In this document: one piece after another, positions 8,744 through 18,779 of the stretch | Numbering within the stretch: the stretch's first letter is position 1 | Layout: the number at the start of each line of letters is the position of its first letter | From: Acidobacteriota bacterium | GTDB lineage: Bacteria > Acidobacteriota > Terriglobia > Bryobacterales > Bryobacteraceae | Assembly (NCBI GenBank): GCA_005808865.1 | Contig: SYKU01000056.1 | Coordinates: forward strand, 1-32,156 | Reading direction: 5' to 3' | DNA length: 32,156 nucleotides | Position numbers and translations under genes: made by a program | The notes under the pieces: model-generated | Databases searched by the model: none | What the model saw: the letters and a program-made list of their open reading frames with translations, nothing else | Told to the model about the DNA's origin: nothing

Positions 8744-9211
8744 GTGCGCTCCGCGGTGCTGCTGCTCCTGTGCTCCTCCGCTTTTTCGGCGGAAGGACTG
8801 AAGCCGCTCGATGAAACGGGCTACAAGAACCTTCTCTCCTCAAAGAAGGACAAGGTGGTTCTGGTCGATTTCTGGGCTACCTGGTGCGCCCCGTGCAGAG
8901 CCGAGATGCCCGCGCTGGCCGCGCTCGATACAAAACTGCGGTCCAGGGGCTTCGTGCTCATCACCGTTTCAGTCGATGAGCCCGAGGCCGAAGCGGACGC
9001 TCAGCGGCTGCTGGTGAAGAACAACGTCGCGTTTCCAGCCTATGTGAGGCGGGCAAAGGACGACGAGAAGTTCATCAATTTCGTCGATCCGAAGTGGAGT
9101 GGCGCGCTGCCGGCGCTTGTTCTTTACGACAAGACGGGCAAGAAAGTGAAGTTGTTTGTGGGCGAGACTCACGCCGACGAAATCGAACGCGAAATTCGCA
9201 AGCTTTTGTAG
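8744..9211 (+). CDS. thioredoxin-family (TlpA-like) protein
   Basis: GTG start 8744; VVLVDFWATWCAPCRAEMPALAALDTKL with WCAPC active site. Confidence 0.9.
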   Translation: MRSAVLLLLCSSAFSAEGLKPLDETGYKNLLSSKKDKVVLVDFWATWCAPCRAEMPALAALDTKLRSRGFVLITVSVDEPEAEADAQRLLVKNNVAFPAYVRRAKDDEKFINFVDPKWSGALPALVLYDKTGKKVKLFVGETHADEIEREIRKLL

Positions 9212-9883
9212 GCAAGGCCGGCGATGAGGGCGTCGGCCCGCGAAGATTGGCGCTTTGTTTCGAGGTGAGTACAGTGGTTCGCGGCCGGAATATTCTCAGT
9301 CGCCGCGCGAGTCGTCCGTCCCTCTAACTCCTGGGCGAAATCTTTGGACTTCGCCGCCCGATGCCGTCCTTAGATGTGCTGGCTCCAGAGAGTTGCAGCG
9401 GACGATGGTCTTCGCCACCTATGGCGTCGCCCTGACGGGGGCAATCCGGCGCATTCTCCCGTCCTCGAAGTTCAGTACGAGGGCACGGCCCGGAGCCGTC
9501 AAGGGTTGAAGAAACTCGCCGATGCAGGAAGGAATGCGTTGCGTGGTTGATCTGTTCGCGCACCCTACTACAAACTCCGAGCCAGCCTCTTTGCTCATGC
9601 TGATCCCGGACGCCCTTAGTTTGACATAGACGTCACAGTTCCTCAGCGGACGTAACTTTCGCGCGGTCCGGCCGCGTCGTGTGAACTACACTGGGGCCCT
9701 TCCGGGCGGCGACTTCCAAGCGCCGGCGTCTCTGCTGGAAGGGCGAGCGTCACCGTGATCTGGCGGTTGGCGGCGCGCGCGGGTTTGCCTCGTCAAACAT
9801 AGTATGATCATGTGAACTGGATCAGACCGAACCGGGGCCGTTCTCGCTCGAAAAATCGGCCATTCTTAGAAAATGAGGTTGGT

Positions 9884-12800
9884 ATGCGTCACATCACAAT
9901 TCTCCTGACTTTGCTTTTTTCCACCACCGCTTACGCGCAAGAGTTCCGCGCCACGCTCAATGGCTTGATCTCCGATCCGCAGGACGCGGTTATCGCCGGT
10001 GTCAAGGTTACCGTCACCAACGCGGACACGGGGGCGAAATTCGAGACAGCTTCCGATGGCGACGGTCTCTACACGATTCCATTCCTCGCTCCCGGAGCCT
10101 ACAGGCTTTCGGCGGAGCACGCCGGCTTCAAACGCTATCAACGAAGCGGGATACAGGCCGGGTCCAACGAGCGGGTGCGGGTCGACATCAAGCTGGATGT
10201 CGGACAGGTCTCCGAGACCATCAGCGTTACCGCGGAAGCGCCAATCCTACAGACTTCGAGCGCCTCCACCGGACAGGTGATCACCACCCGGCAGATCGAG
10301 AAAATGCCGCTGGCCGGCCGAACACCTCTCGCGATGGCTCAGATTGCCTTCGGCGTGACGCCGACCGACGACCCCCGGTTTACGCGGCCTTTCGACAACG
10401 CCGGCCCTTCCGGTTTCTCCATGGGCGGCGCCCCCTCGCGGAGCAACGAACTGCTGATCGACGGTGCGCCCGATTCCACGGGGAACAATCGCGTGGCCTA
10501 CAATCCGCCCGTTGACGCGGTGGCGGAGGTGAAGGTCGAAAGCTTTCAGTCCGATGCAGCCTACGGGCACACGGGTGGAGGCACGGTAAACGTGGTGCTA
10601 AAGAGCGGAACCAACTTATTTCACGGAAGCCTTTACGAGTTCAACCAGAACTCAGCGTTTAATGCGACACCGTTTTTCACCAATAAAGCCGGCGGCAAGA
10701 AACCAGTGAGCCGCTTCAACCAATACGGGGGCAGCGTGTCAGGTCCAGTGCTGATTCCGAAGGTGATTGATGGCCACAACAAATTGTTCTTTTACTTCGG
10801 CTATGAAGGCGTGAAGGATGCTCTTCCAGCCCCTGCGACCGGAACAGTGCCTACGGCGGCGCAACGCAACGGGGACCTCTCGGGACTGCTCGGCGTGGGG
10901 GGGGGCTCTATCAGGTTTACGATCCATCGACGGGCGTAGTTGAGGGGGCGCGCGTGCGCCGGGCGCCATTCGCCAACAACATGATACCCGCCAGCAGGAT
11001 TTCTTCGATCGCGAAGAATTACCTGCAATACTATCCCGACGCCAATCAGGCCGGCAGAAGCGACGGTCAGGACAACTATGTTTCCCTTACCAATGGCGAG
11101 CGCAATGATTTCTACAACTACATCGGCCGCCTGGATTTCAATTTCTCAGACCGTCACAAGGCATTCTTTAACGCGCGGCATAACTTCAGAAACGGGCAGG
11201 GAAGCAACGGACTGGGCCGCTCGCTGATCGACAACCCAACGGCCGGAAACGGTCTTCAGCGCATCAACTGGGGCTTCATGGTGGACGACGTCTACACGCT
11301 GACTCCCACCTTTATCGTGAATACGCGGGTCAACTGGACGCGGTTCGTCGAACCGCAGCGCAATTTCTCGCTGGGATTCGACTCCACAACCTTAGGACTA
11401 CCGGCCTCGTTAGCTCAGAACGCCACGCGGCGCATCTTGCCCCGCATCCGGTTTTCACGCTTCACCGGCGTCGGGGACAGCGGCGGTACCGAATTCCCCT
11501 ATGACAACTTCCAGATATTCGAAAGCTTTACCAAGATCCTGGGCAGGCACAGCCTGAAATTCGGCGCCGATTTGAGGCAACTTCGCGAGTCGCAGATCAG
11601 CTTCGGATTGTCGAATGGCGATTTCGCATTCGGAACCAACTGGACGCAGGGACCGCTCGACAACTCGCCGTCCGCTCCATTGGGCCAGGATTTGGCGGCC
11701 TTCCTTCTGGGATTGCCCACCGGCGGCTCGTTCGATATCAACGCCGCCCGGACCAACCAGAACAAATATTTTGCCTTCTTCCTGCAAGATGATTTTCGCG
11801 TCAGAACAAACCTCACACTGAACCTGGGCCTGCGGTACGAGGCCGAAACGCCGACGACAGAGCGCTTCGACCGGACCGTCAACGGCTTCGACCCCACGGC
11901 CGTGAATCCGATCACCGCACGCGCCGTGGCCGCGTATGCGAGGGCCCCGATCCCCGAAGTTCCGGCCGCTCAATTCAAAGCCACGGGCGGACTGCTCTTT
12001 GCCGGCGCCAACGGCCGGGGCATCTACTCCACACCCAAGAAGAATTTTTCACCGCGCTTCGGCTTCGCCTGGACGCCCGCGGCGCTCGGAAGCAAGAACG
12101 TACTCCGCGGCGGTATCGGGATATACTATTTCAACTACGGAATCATCGGAAACAATCAGCCCGGCTTTAGCCAGTCGACGCAGATCGTGCCTACGCTGAA
12201 CGGGTTCCTCTCGCCAAACTCTACGCTGGCTAACCCGTTTCCTTCCGGCCTGGATCTGCCCGTAGGCTCGAAGGATGGATCCGGCACTTTTCTGGGCCGC
12301 TCGCTGAGCATCTACAATCCGAACCCGAGCTACCCCTATTCAGTACGCTGGCACCTGTCGGTCCAACGCGAGCTTGCCAGGAATCTCGTGGTCGAAGTCG
12401 GGTACCTGGGGAACAAGGCAGTCAAGCTTCAACTCGACCACCAGCTCAACCATGTTCCGCTGGAATTTCTCAGCAATTCGCCGGTCCGCGACCAGGCAAA
12501 TATCGACCGCATGACGGCAAACGTCGCCAATCCTTTCGCGGGTCTGATACCGGGCACCGGGTTGAACGGCTCCCTGGTGGGGCGAAACCAGCTCGTCCGG
12601 CCATTGCCCCAATTCACCGGGCTCTCGGTGCAGCAGCGCAACGATGGATCTTCCCATTTCCACGCCATGGACGTACGAGTCGAGAAGCGCTTTTCGCATG
12701 GGCTTCAGGTCGTCTCGAATTTCCAGTGGGCGAAGCTGCTTGAACGCCGCAGCCGGCTCAACGACGCAGACCCGTTCCTGGAAAAGCGCATCGCGGCGGA

Positions 12801-13323
12801 AGACCGGCCGTGGCGGCTCGTGGCGAGCGGCAGCTACGACCTTCCGTTCGGACGAGGGAAGCGCCTCCTGAGCGGCGTACGCGGGGTGAGCCGTCAACTC
12901 GTCGACGGGTGGAATATCAACGGCATCTTCACGGCGCAGCCGGGCGCGCCGCTCGGTTGGGGCAACTTGATCTATTTGGGTGGACCGCTGAATGTTAATT
13001 CGCACCGAGTGGACGGCGCGTTTGACACAACGCGATTCCTTCGCGCGGCCAACCAGCAGCTTGACTGGAACCGCCGAACCTTTCCGACAAGGTTCGCGAA
13101 TCTTCGCGCGGACGGAGTGAATCAGATCGACTTTTCGATAATCAAATCGTTCTACATCACTGAGAAGGTGGAATTCACGTATCGCTGCGAGTTTTTCAAT
13201 TCGACGAACCGGCCGATATTCTCCGCGCCGAATCTGGGCCCAACGGCAACGAACTTCGGAGCCATTACGAATCAGGCCAACCAGCCCCGGCGAATTCAGA
13301 TGGCTCTGCGTCTGGTTTTCTAG
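9884..13323 (+). CDS. Oar-like TonB-dependent receptor with N-terminal carboxypeptidase-regulatory domain, frame interrupted at a G9 tract
   Basis: ORF 9812..10939 (signal MRHITILLTLLFSTTAYAQ, ATLNGLISDPQDAVIAGVKVTVTNADTGA, plug) continues in ORF 10954..13323 (beta-barrel, ends IQMALRLVF). Frames rejoin if G9 at 10897-10905 is changed by +1/-2 (GLYQVYDPSTGVVEGARVRRAPFANNMIPASRIS). Confidence 0.9.
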
Positions 13324-13439
13324 TTCGTGAGGCCGGGGTACTGGCGGGAATTAAATACGGGTGTGCCGCGTGGCACCTATGCCGCGGGGTCGCGGCGGCC
13401 GGTGCGGGCGAATGGCCGTTGTCATGTTGGTGGTCAGCG

Positions 13440-13743
13440 CTGGCGCAGGCACCCCAAAACGACCGGCTGCGTCACGGATCCGAGCGGCGGCGTTGTGCTG
13501 CAAGCGCACGTGACCGCCGAGAACGTTGACACTGGCGTGCGCGCGAAACCGCCGCCAACCAAACTCCCCGCAGCCCGGCAATTACCGCATGCAAGCGCAG
13601 AAGGACGGCTTCAGGCCGTTGACGCGCAGCGGCATCCTCTTAAAAGGCCAAGGAGAAGGACCGCATCGACTTCCCGCTCCAGATCGGCAGGGTTGCGCAG
13701 ACCGTCATCGTGCGATTCCAGCGCCGCCGGCGCGAGAGAGTGA
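13440..13743 (+). pseudogene. fossil N-terminus of a carboxypeptidase-regulatory/Oar-like receptor
   Basis: Across three frames: GCVTDPSGGVVLQAHVTAENVDTGVRAK / SPQPGNYRMQAQKDGFRPLTRSGILLKGQG / DRIDFPLQIGRVAQTVIV; order matches the start of 9884..13323. Confidence 0.8.
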
Positions 13744-13756
13744 ATTATGATAAGTC

Positions 13757-14590
13757 ATGTACCTCTCTCTCCAAAGCACGCTGGTAGCCGGCCGGCTGAA
13801 GTGGACTGAATTCGCACAGCTCGCGCACCACGTGGGCTTTCCGGGTACCGATGTGGCGACCATGCAAGCGATGGAGCACGGTATGGCCCCGTCCAAGGCG
13901 CTGCTCTCGAACCTGAATTTGAAGCCGGCGGTGTGCAGCCTGCCGGTCGAGTGGCGGAAAGACGAAGAGACCTTTCAGCGGGAGCTTCGGCAACTGGAAC
14001 CAGCGGCGAGATTCGCGGCGGGAATCGGTTGCCCTCGCATAAGCACCTGGGTGATGTCGTCGAGCGAACTGCCGAAAGCAGAACAGCGCGTAATCTGGAA
14101 AAAGCGATTCCAGGCGATGGCCACGATACTCGCGCCGTTGAATGTGCGCCTGGGTCTCGAATTCCTCGGCCCTCTTCACATTCGGAAGCGATTTCCGTAC
14201 GAGTTCATCTGGCGCATGAACGAGATGCTGGATTTCGCCAAAGAATGTGGTCCGAACGTAGGTTTGCTGCTCGATTCGTGGCACTGGCATCACGCGGGCG
14301 CAACCACGTCGGATATTGTCGCGGCGGGCCGCGAGAACATTATCAACGTCCAGGTAGCTGATTCCCAGCCGCTCGCTCCCGAAAAGATCGTCGATAGCGA
14401 AAGACTGATGCCCGGAGAAGGCGTGATCGATTGGAACGGCTTTTTCGGCGCATTGAAGAAAATCGGATACGAGCATGGAATCAGTCCCGAGGTTTTCGGA
14501 CGCGGGTTGAAAGACATGACGCCGGAGGCCGGCGCGCAGCTCGGATACGACACGTCGCTTGCCGTGATGAAGAAGGCGGGAGCCGCTTGA
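13757..14590 (+). CDS. sugar phosphate isomerase/epimerase (xylose isomerase-like TIM barrel)
   Basis: RLGLEFLGPLHIRKRFPYEFIWRMNEMLDFAKECGPNVGLLLDSWHWHHAG...ENIINVQVADSQP..RLMPGEGVIDWNGFFGALKKIGYEHGISPEVF. Confidence 0.85.
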   Translation: MYLSLQSTLVAGRLKWTEFAQLAHHVGFPGTDVATMQAMEHGMAPSKALLSNLNLKPAVCSLPVEWRKDEETFQRELRQLEPAARFAAGIGCPRISTWVMSSSELPKAEQRVIWKKRFQAMATILAPLNVRLGLEFLGPLHIRKRFPYEFIWRMNEMLDFAKECGPNVGLLLDSWHWHHAGATTSDIVAAGRENIINVQVADSQPLAPEKIVDSERLMPGEGVIDWNGFFGALKKIGYEHGISPEVFGRGLKDMTPEAGAQLGYDTSLAVMKKAGAA

Positions 14591-15498
14591 GGCTTGGCTT
14601 GAATCTGGCGTCTCTGCTGACCGAACAGGTGAACGCGGCTTCGGAGGGCATCGACACGCTGCCCACCGAAGGCGTTCTCGAAGTGATCAACGCCGAAGAC
14701 CGGAAGATCGCGGATGCCGTGAAGCTTGAGATTCCGGCGATCGCGAAAGCCGTGGACGCGATCGTCGAAGCGATTCGGGGCGGCGGCCGATTGTTCTACA
14801 TCGGCGCGGGAACGAGCGGCAGGCTGGGAGTTTTGGACGCGTCCGAGTGTCCGCCGACTTTCAACGCGGCTCCGGACCTGGTGCAGGGAATTATCGCAGG
14901 CGGAGATGGTGCGCTTGCGCGGGCAACTGAAACCACGGAGGACGATCCGGCGATCGGAGCACGCGACTTGAAGGCCCGCGGCTTCACGAAGCGAGACGTC
15001 CTGGTGGGCATTGCCGCGAGCGGGCGCACGCCTTACGTCCTCGGCGCAGTGGAAGAAGCGGTCCGCTGCGGAGCAGTAACGGTAGGCATCAGTTGCACAC
15101 CGGACTCCGAATTGTCCGCCGCGGTCGCAATTCCGATCGCGCCGCTTGCGGGTCCGGAAATTCTCGCCGGGAGCACTCGCATGAAGGCCGGCACCGCGAC
15201 GAAACTCGTGTTGAACATGCTGACGACCGCGACGTTCATTCGGCTGGGTTACGTTTACGGCAACCTGATGGTGAACGTACAGCCGAAGAACAGGAAGCTC
15301 GTGGACCGGGCGCGTCGCATCATCGCACAGGCCGCGGGCGTGGACTACGAGCAGGCGGGAACGCTGCTCGAGGCTTCCGGAAATCAGGTGCGCACGGCGA
15401 TCGTGATGTCGCGCGGGGGCACCGGGCGCGCGGAAGCGGAGCGGCGCCTTGCGGCATGCGGTGGGCATATTTCCGAGGCACTCAATAATAATGGATAA
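14587..15498 (+). CDS. murQ: N-acetylmuramic acid 6-phosphate etherase
   Basis: FYIGAGTSGRLGVLDASECPPTF, GIIAGGDGAL, GIAASGRTPYV, EILAGSTRMKAGTATKLVLNMLTT; TTG start overlaps upstream TGA (TTGA). Confidence 0.95.
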   Translation: MRLGLNLASLLTEQVNAASEGIDTLPTEGVLEVINAEDRKIADAVKLEIPAIAKAVDAIVEAIRGGGRLFYIGAGTSGRLGVLDASECPPTFNAAPDLVQGIIAGGDGALARATETTEDDPAIGARDLKARGFTKRDVLVGIAASGRTPYVLGAVEEAVRCGAVTVGISCTPDSELSAAVAIPIAPLAGPEILAGSTRMKAGTATKLVLNMLTTATFIRLGYVYGNLMVNVQPKNRKLVDRARRIIAQAAGVDYEQAGTLLEASGNQVRTAIVMSRGGTGRAEAERRLAACGGHISEALNNNG

Positions 15499-16744
15499 AT
15501 TCGTTATCAAAGGTGGGGTTGCACTCCACGGCGAAATCGCAACCAGCGGAGCGAAGAACTCGGCGCTCCCGGTACTCGCCGCGACGCTGCTGACGTCTGA
15601 ACCGGTATCGCTGCGGCGAATTCCGAGGGTGCGCGACATCCGCACCATGCTGAAGCTGATCGAGAACATAGGCGCGCGCGTGGAGGTTTCCGGCGACACG
15701 GTGCGAATCGAGGCTGGCGAGATTGTGTCGCCGGAAGCGCCCTACGAGTTGGTAAAGACGATGCGAGCGTCGAGCCTCGTCCTGGGCCCACTAGTGGCGC
15801 GGGCTGGCCGGGCGAGGGTCTCCTTGCCCGGTGGTTGCGCGATCGGAGCTCGCCCGGTAAATCTGCACCTCTCGGGCCTCGAACAGTTAGGGGCGCGCAT
15901 TCATCAGGTTCACGGATACATCGAGGCGGAGGCGCCGGGAGGACTGCGGGGCGCTCCCATCCAGTTCGACCGTATCACAGTGACCGGCACCGAAGATCTA
16001 ATGATGGCTGCCGTGCTCGCGCGAGGCGAGACCGTTCTCGAGAACGCGGCGCGGGAGCCTGAAGTTCTGGATCTCGCCGAACTACTTATCCAGATGGGCG
16101 CGAAGATCGAAGGCGCGGGGAGTTCGACGATTCGCATTCAGGGCGTCGCGAGACTCGGCGCGGCTGCACACACGATCATCAGCGACCGGATTGAAGCGGG
16201 GACGTTTCTTGTGGCCGGCGCGATGACGGGCGGCGATCTGACAGTCACCAACTGCGTTCCCGAACACCTTGGAGCACTCATTGGAAAGATGCGTCAGGCA
16301 GGCATCGGGATCGAGCAAACGGGCACGGGCGAGTTGCGGGTGAGAGGGACGCGCGCGCTACGGTCCGTGGATATGACGACCGAGGAGTATCCCGGATTCC
16401 CGACGGACCTGCAGGCGCAATACATGGCGCTGATGACGCAGGCCGAGGGCATTGCGATCGTGAAGGAAAACATCTTCGAGAATCGCTTCATGCACGCGCA
16501 GGAGTTGGCGCGGATGGGCGCGAATATCCGGCTCGAGGGGCGGCAGGCGATCGTCGCGGGGCCGCGGGAGTTGAGCGGAGCGCAGGTGATTGCGTCCGAC
16601 CTCAGGGCAAGCGCGTCGCTGGTGCTGGCGGCACTGGTGGCGCGCGGTGAAACCACGATCGACCGCGTATACCACATCGACCGGGGTTATGAGAAGATCG
16701 AGGAAAAACTGGCGGGCGTGGGTGCGCAAATACGGAGAGCGTAA
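15491..16744 (+). CDS. murA: UDP-N-acetylglucosamine 1-carboxyvinyltransferase
   Basis: MDKFVIKGGVALHGEIATSGAKNSALPVLAATLL..MRASSLVLGPLVARAGRARVSLPGGCAIGARPVNLHL (active-site Cys kept)..ENIFENRFMHAQELARMGA..DLRASASLVLAALVARGET. Confidence 0.97.
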   Translation: MDKFVIKGGVALHGEIATSGAKNSALPVLAATLLTSEPVSLRRIPRVRDIRTMLKLIENIGARVEVSGDTVRIEAGEIVSPEAPYELVKTMRASSLVLGPLVARAGRARVSLPGGCAIGARPVNLHLSGLEQLGARIHQVHGYIEAEAPGGLRGAPIQFDRITVTGTEDLMMAAVLARGETVLENAAREPEVLDLAELLIQMGAKIEGAGSSTIRIQGVARLGAAAHTIISDRIEAGTFLVAGAMTGGDLTVTNCVPEHLGALIGKMRQAGIGIEQTGTGELRVRGTRALRSVDMTTEEYPGFPTDLQAQYMALMTQAEGIAIVKENIFENRFMHAQELARMGANIRLEGRQAIVAGPRELSGAQVIASDLRASASLVLAALVARGETTIDRVYHIDRGYEKIEEKLAGVGAQIRRA

Positions 16745-16749
16745 TCGCT

Positions 16750-17118
16750 ATGGCACATAATTCAGGATTTCTGAAACTGGTAAACGAAGCGAAGTCACGG
16801 ATCAGGCAAATCGATATCGAAGGCTACAAGCGAATGCTTGCGGAAGGCGAGAAGCACGTGCTGGTGGACATCCGCGAAGAGAGCGAGTGGGCGGCGGGAC
16901 ATGCCGCGGGCGCGATCTACATCGGCAAGGGCGTCATCGAGCGCGACGCCGAGACGAGGGTTCCGGACAAGAGTACCAGGCTCGTGCTGTATTGTGGCGG
17001 CGGGTTCCGGTCCGCGCTTTCGGCTGATGCGTTACAGCAGATGGGATACACGGACGTAATCTCGCTCGACGGCGGCTGGCGGGCAATTCAACAATCGGGT
17101 TTGCCGCTCGAGAAATAG
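16750..17118 (+). CDS. rhodanese-domain protein
   Basis: VLVDIREESEWAAGHAAGAIYIGKGVIE..RLVLYCGGGFRSALSADALQQMGYTDVISLDGGWRAI with CGGGFR active loop. Confidence 0.93.
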   Translation: MAHNSGFLKLVNEAKSRIRQIDIEGYKRMLAEGEKHVLVDIREESEWAAGHAAGAIYIGKGVIERDAETRVPDKSTRLVLYCGGGFRSALSADALQQMGYTDVISLDGGWRAIQQSGLPLEK

Positions 17119-17122
17119 AGGT

Positions 17123-17467
17123 TTATTTCGGAAGGGGCCAGGAGTGCTCCCGTTCGAGCTTCTGCCAAGCCTGGGAAACGAGGCGCGCCTTCTTCACGTT
17201 GAACGTGCCCCGCTGAACGTATTCGTTGGTGAAATCGTTCCACGCTCTGACGAAGTCCATCATTTTCTCGTGAAAGCGGCGAAGATCTTCCGCCGCGGCC
17301 CGGCGCTTCGCGTCTTCCATGCGTGCGATTTCCATTCGGGACGTGGTGTCGAAAACGCGTTGAGTCGCCGTGGGAACATCCTGGGCATGGATGCCGCAGA
17401 CGCAGATCGCTCCGGCGAGGACGCGTGCGGCGTGTCTAATTGTTACGGGTGAACCTATCGCGATCAC
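17123..17467 (-). CDS. hypothetical small secreted protein
   Basis: Likely GTG start ~17467 with signal-like RVLAGAICVCGIHAQ, then helical FHEKMMDFVRAWNDFTNEYVQRGTFNVKKARLVSQAWQKLEREHSWPLPK. Confidence 0.6.
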   Translation of the reverse strand: MIAIGSPVTIRHAARVLAGAICVCGIHAQDVPTATQRVFDTTSRMEIARMEDAKRRAAAEDLRRFHEKMMDFVRAWNDFTNEYVQRGTFNVKKARLVSQAWQKLEREHSWPLPK

Positions 17468-18173
17468 AGGAAAAATCTCTCGTTCAGAAGCTAACACGGA
17501 GGGCCCTTGATACGGCCCGCGGAGAACGCCGGCAGGACGCTGAAAGACCGTGAATTCAACGGATTGGACTCGGAACAAAAATTTCCTTTCGATTGTGACT
17601 GGCTGGTCTATGGCTGAATTCCGAAGCTGGATCACGGGACCTGGAAATCGCGCAATTCCGCTTCAGGTTGGGAGAGTGGCCTGCATGACTCTCAGGCCCC
17701 AGGCTTATCCTGCCTCTGCGTGGCGAGGGGCGCCGAGCCGCAGTTTAGACGGTGGGACAACGGTAGTCCTGAAGCACGTCCGGGTTGTTGCTGCGTACCT
17801 CAACGGTTCGCGGAACGGGTTCCAGATACGCTTGCGGCTGTATGCCTTACTTGAAAGACATGATGTAACCGGCGCCTCGTTGGGGCCTTCCCATAGCTCG
17901 AACGGCCCGCGTTTCACCAGCACAAGGCCAAAATGAGGCCGAGGGGAAAAGTTCGGATCCGAAGGCGGTTCTCGGCGAGGCGCCCGCGGAGATGCGGAGT
18001 CCCGTCGACCGGCGACAAAGCGATTTCGCGCATTGCCGGAGCCGCGTGGCACCGATTCCGGCTGACAACCCTGACGCCGGGCCAGTCCGATCAGCCGTGC
18101 AGAGCAGGGCAATCGCCCTAATCAGTCGAAACGCCCGGAAAGTCCCAATCCGTGCGGTTGCAACGCTCCAATC

Positions 18174-18779
18174 TCAGCCGTGACACTGCTTGCAGGCCAG
18201 TTCCTTCGACATCTTCAGGAACAGCCTTGCGGTTCCGCCGTGTGGACTGTGGCACAACTGGCATTCCTGAAGCACCTCCGCGTTATGGCTATGTATTTCC
18301 GTGAATGGCTTTGGATCATGGCATCCGAAACAACTCGCGGAAGCCCCTGCCTGCTTGAACGCCCAAGCGCCCTGCTTTACGGCGTGACAGGTTTCACAGC
18401 CCGCGCCGGGAGGATGGATTCTGAACGGCGCAAAGCCCTCAGGCGGCTTCGGGCCGGCGAAAAAGCCGATCTTTTCTTCGCCCGCGGCGGTTACCAAGAC
18501 CACCTCGTGGGGTCCACTCGCCACGGTGACCGCCGCGAACAACACGTTGGGCGCGGGTTGCGCGCCGGGAACCGCTTTCCCGTCGAGGCGAAATTCCGCT
18601 TTTCCGGCTGTGCGGGCTATCAGAACCAGTGGTCCTGGGGCGAGAGAAGAGCGGTTCATAGGACGCAGGATCTTCGGACCGGGCGGGTCTTCCGCCAGAC
18701 ACAGCCAGACGCCGGCGAGCAAAACAATCGTCAGAAGGCGCGCTGTATTTCGTGTCTGAACGCCGAATTCGCGCGCCAT
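18174..18779 (-). CDS. multiheme cytochrome c (doubled-CXXCH type, 4 CXXCH)
   Basis: Signal peptide plus CETCH, CFGCH, CQLCH, CKQCH in the C-terminal ~75 aa. Confidence 0.9.
   Translation of the reverse strand: MAREFGVQTRNTARLLTIVLLAGVWLCLAEDPPGPKILRPMNRSSLAPGPLVLIARTAGKAEFRLDGKAVPGAQPAPNVLFAAVTVASGPHEVVLVTAAGEEKIGFFAGPKPPEGFAPFRIHPPGAGCETCHAVKQGAWAFKQAGASASCFGCHDPKPFTEIHSHNAEVLQECQLCHSPHGGTARLFLKMSKELACKQCHG

Noticed and set aside
9212-9811. Possible gene or RNA in the 600-nt gap before the first receptor
   Set aside because: No ORF with recognisable motifs and no clear structured repeat; left unassigned.
14290-15699. 469-aa minus-strand ORF
   Set aside because: Shadow of murQ/murA; no family-like motifs.
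17468-18173. Possible genes in the ~700-nt gap
   Set aside because: Small ORFs on both strands show no convincing motifs; could be decayed sequence, but cannot be supported.
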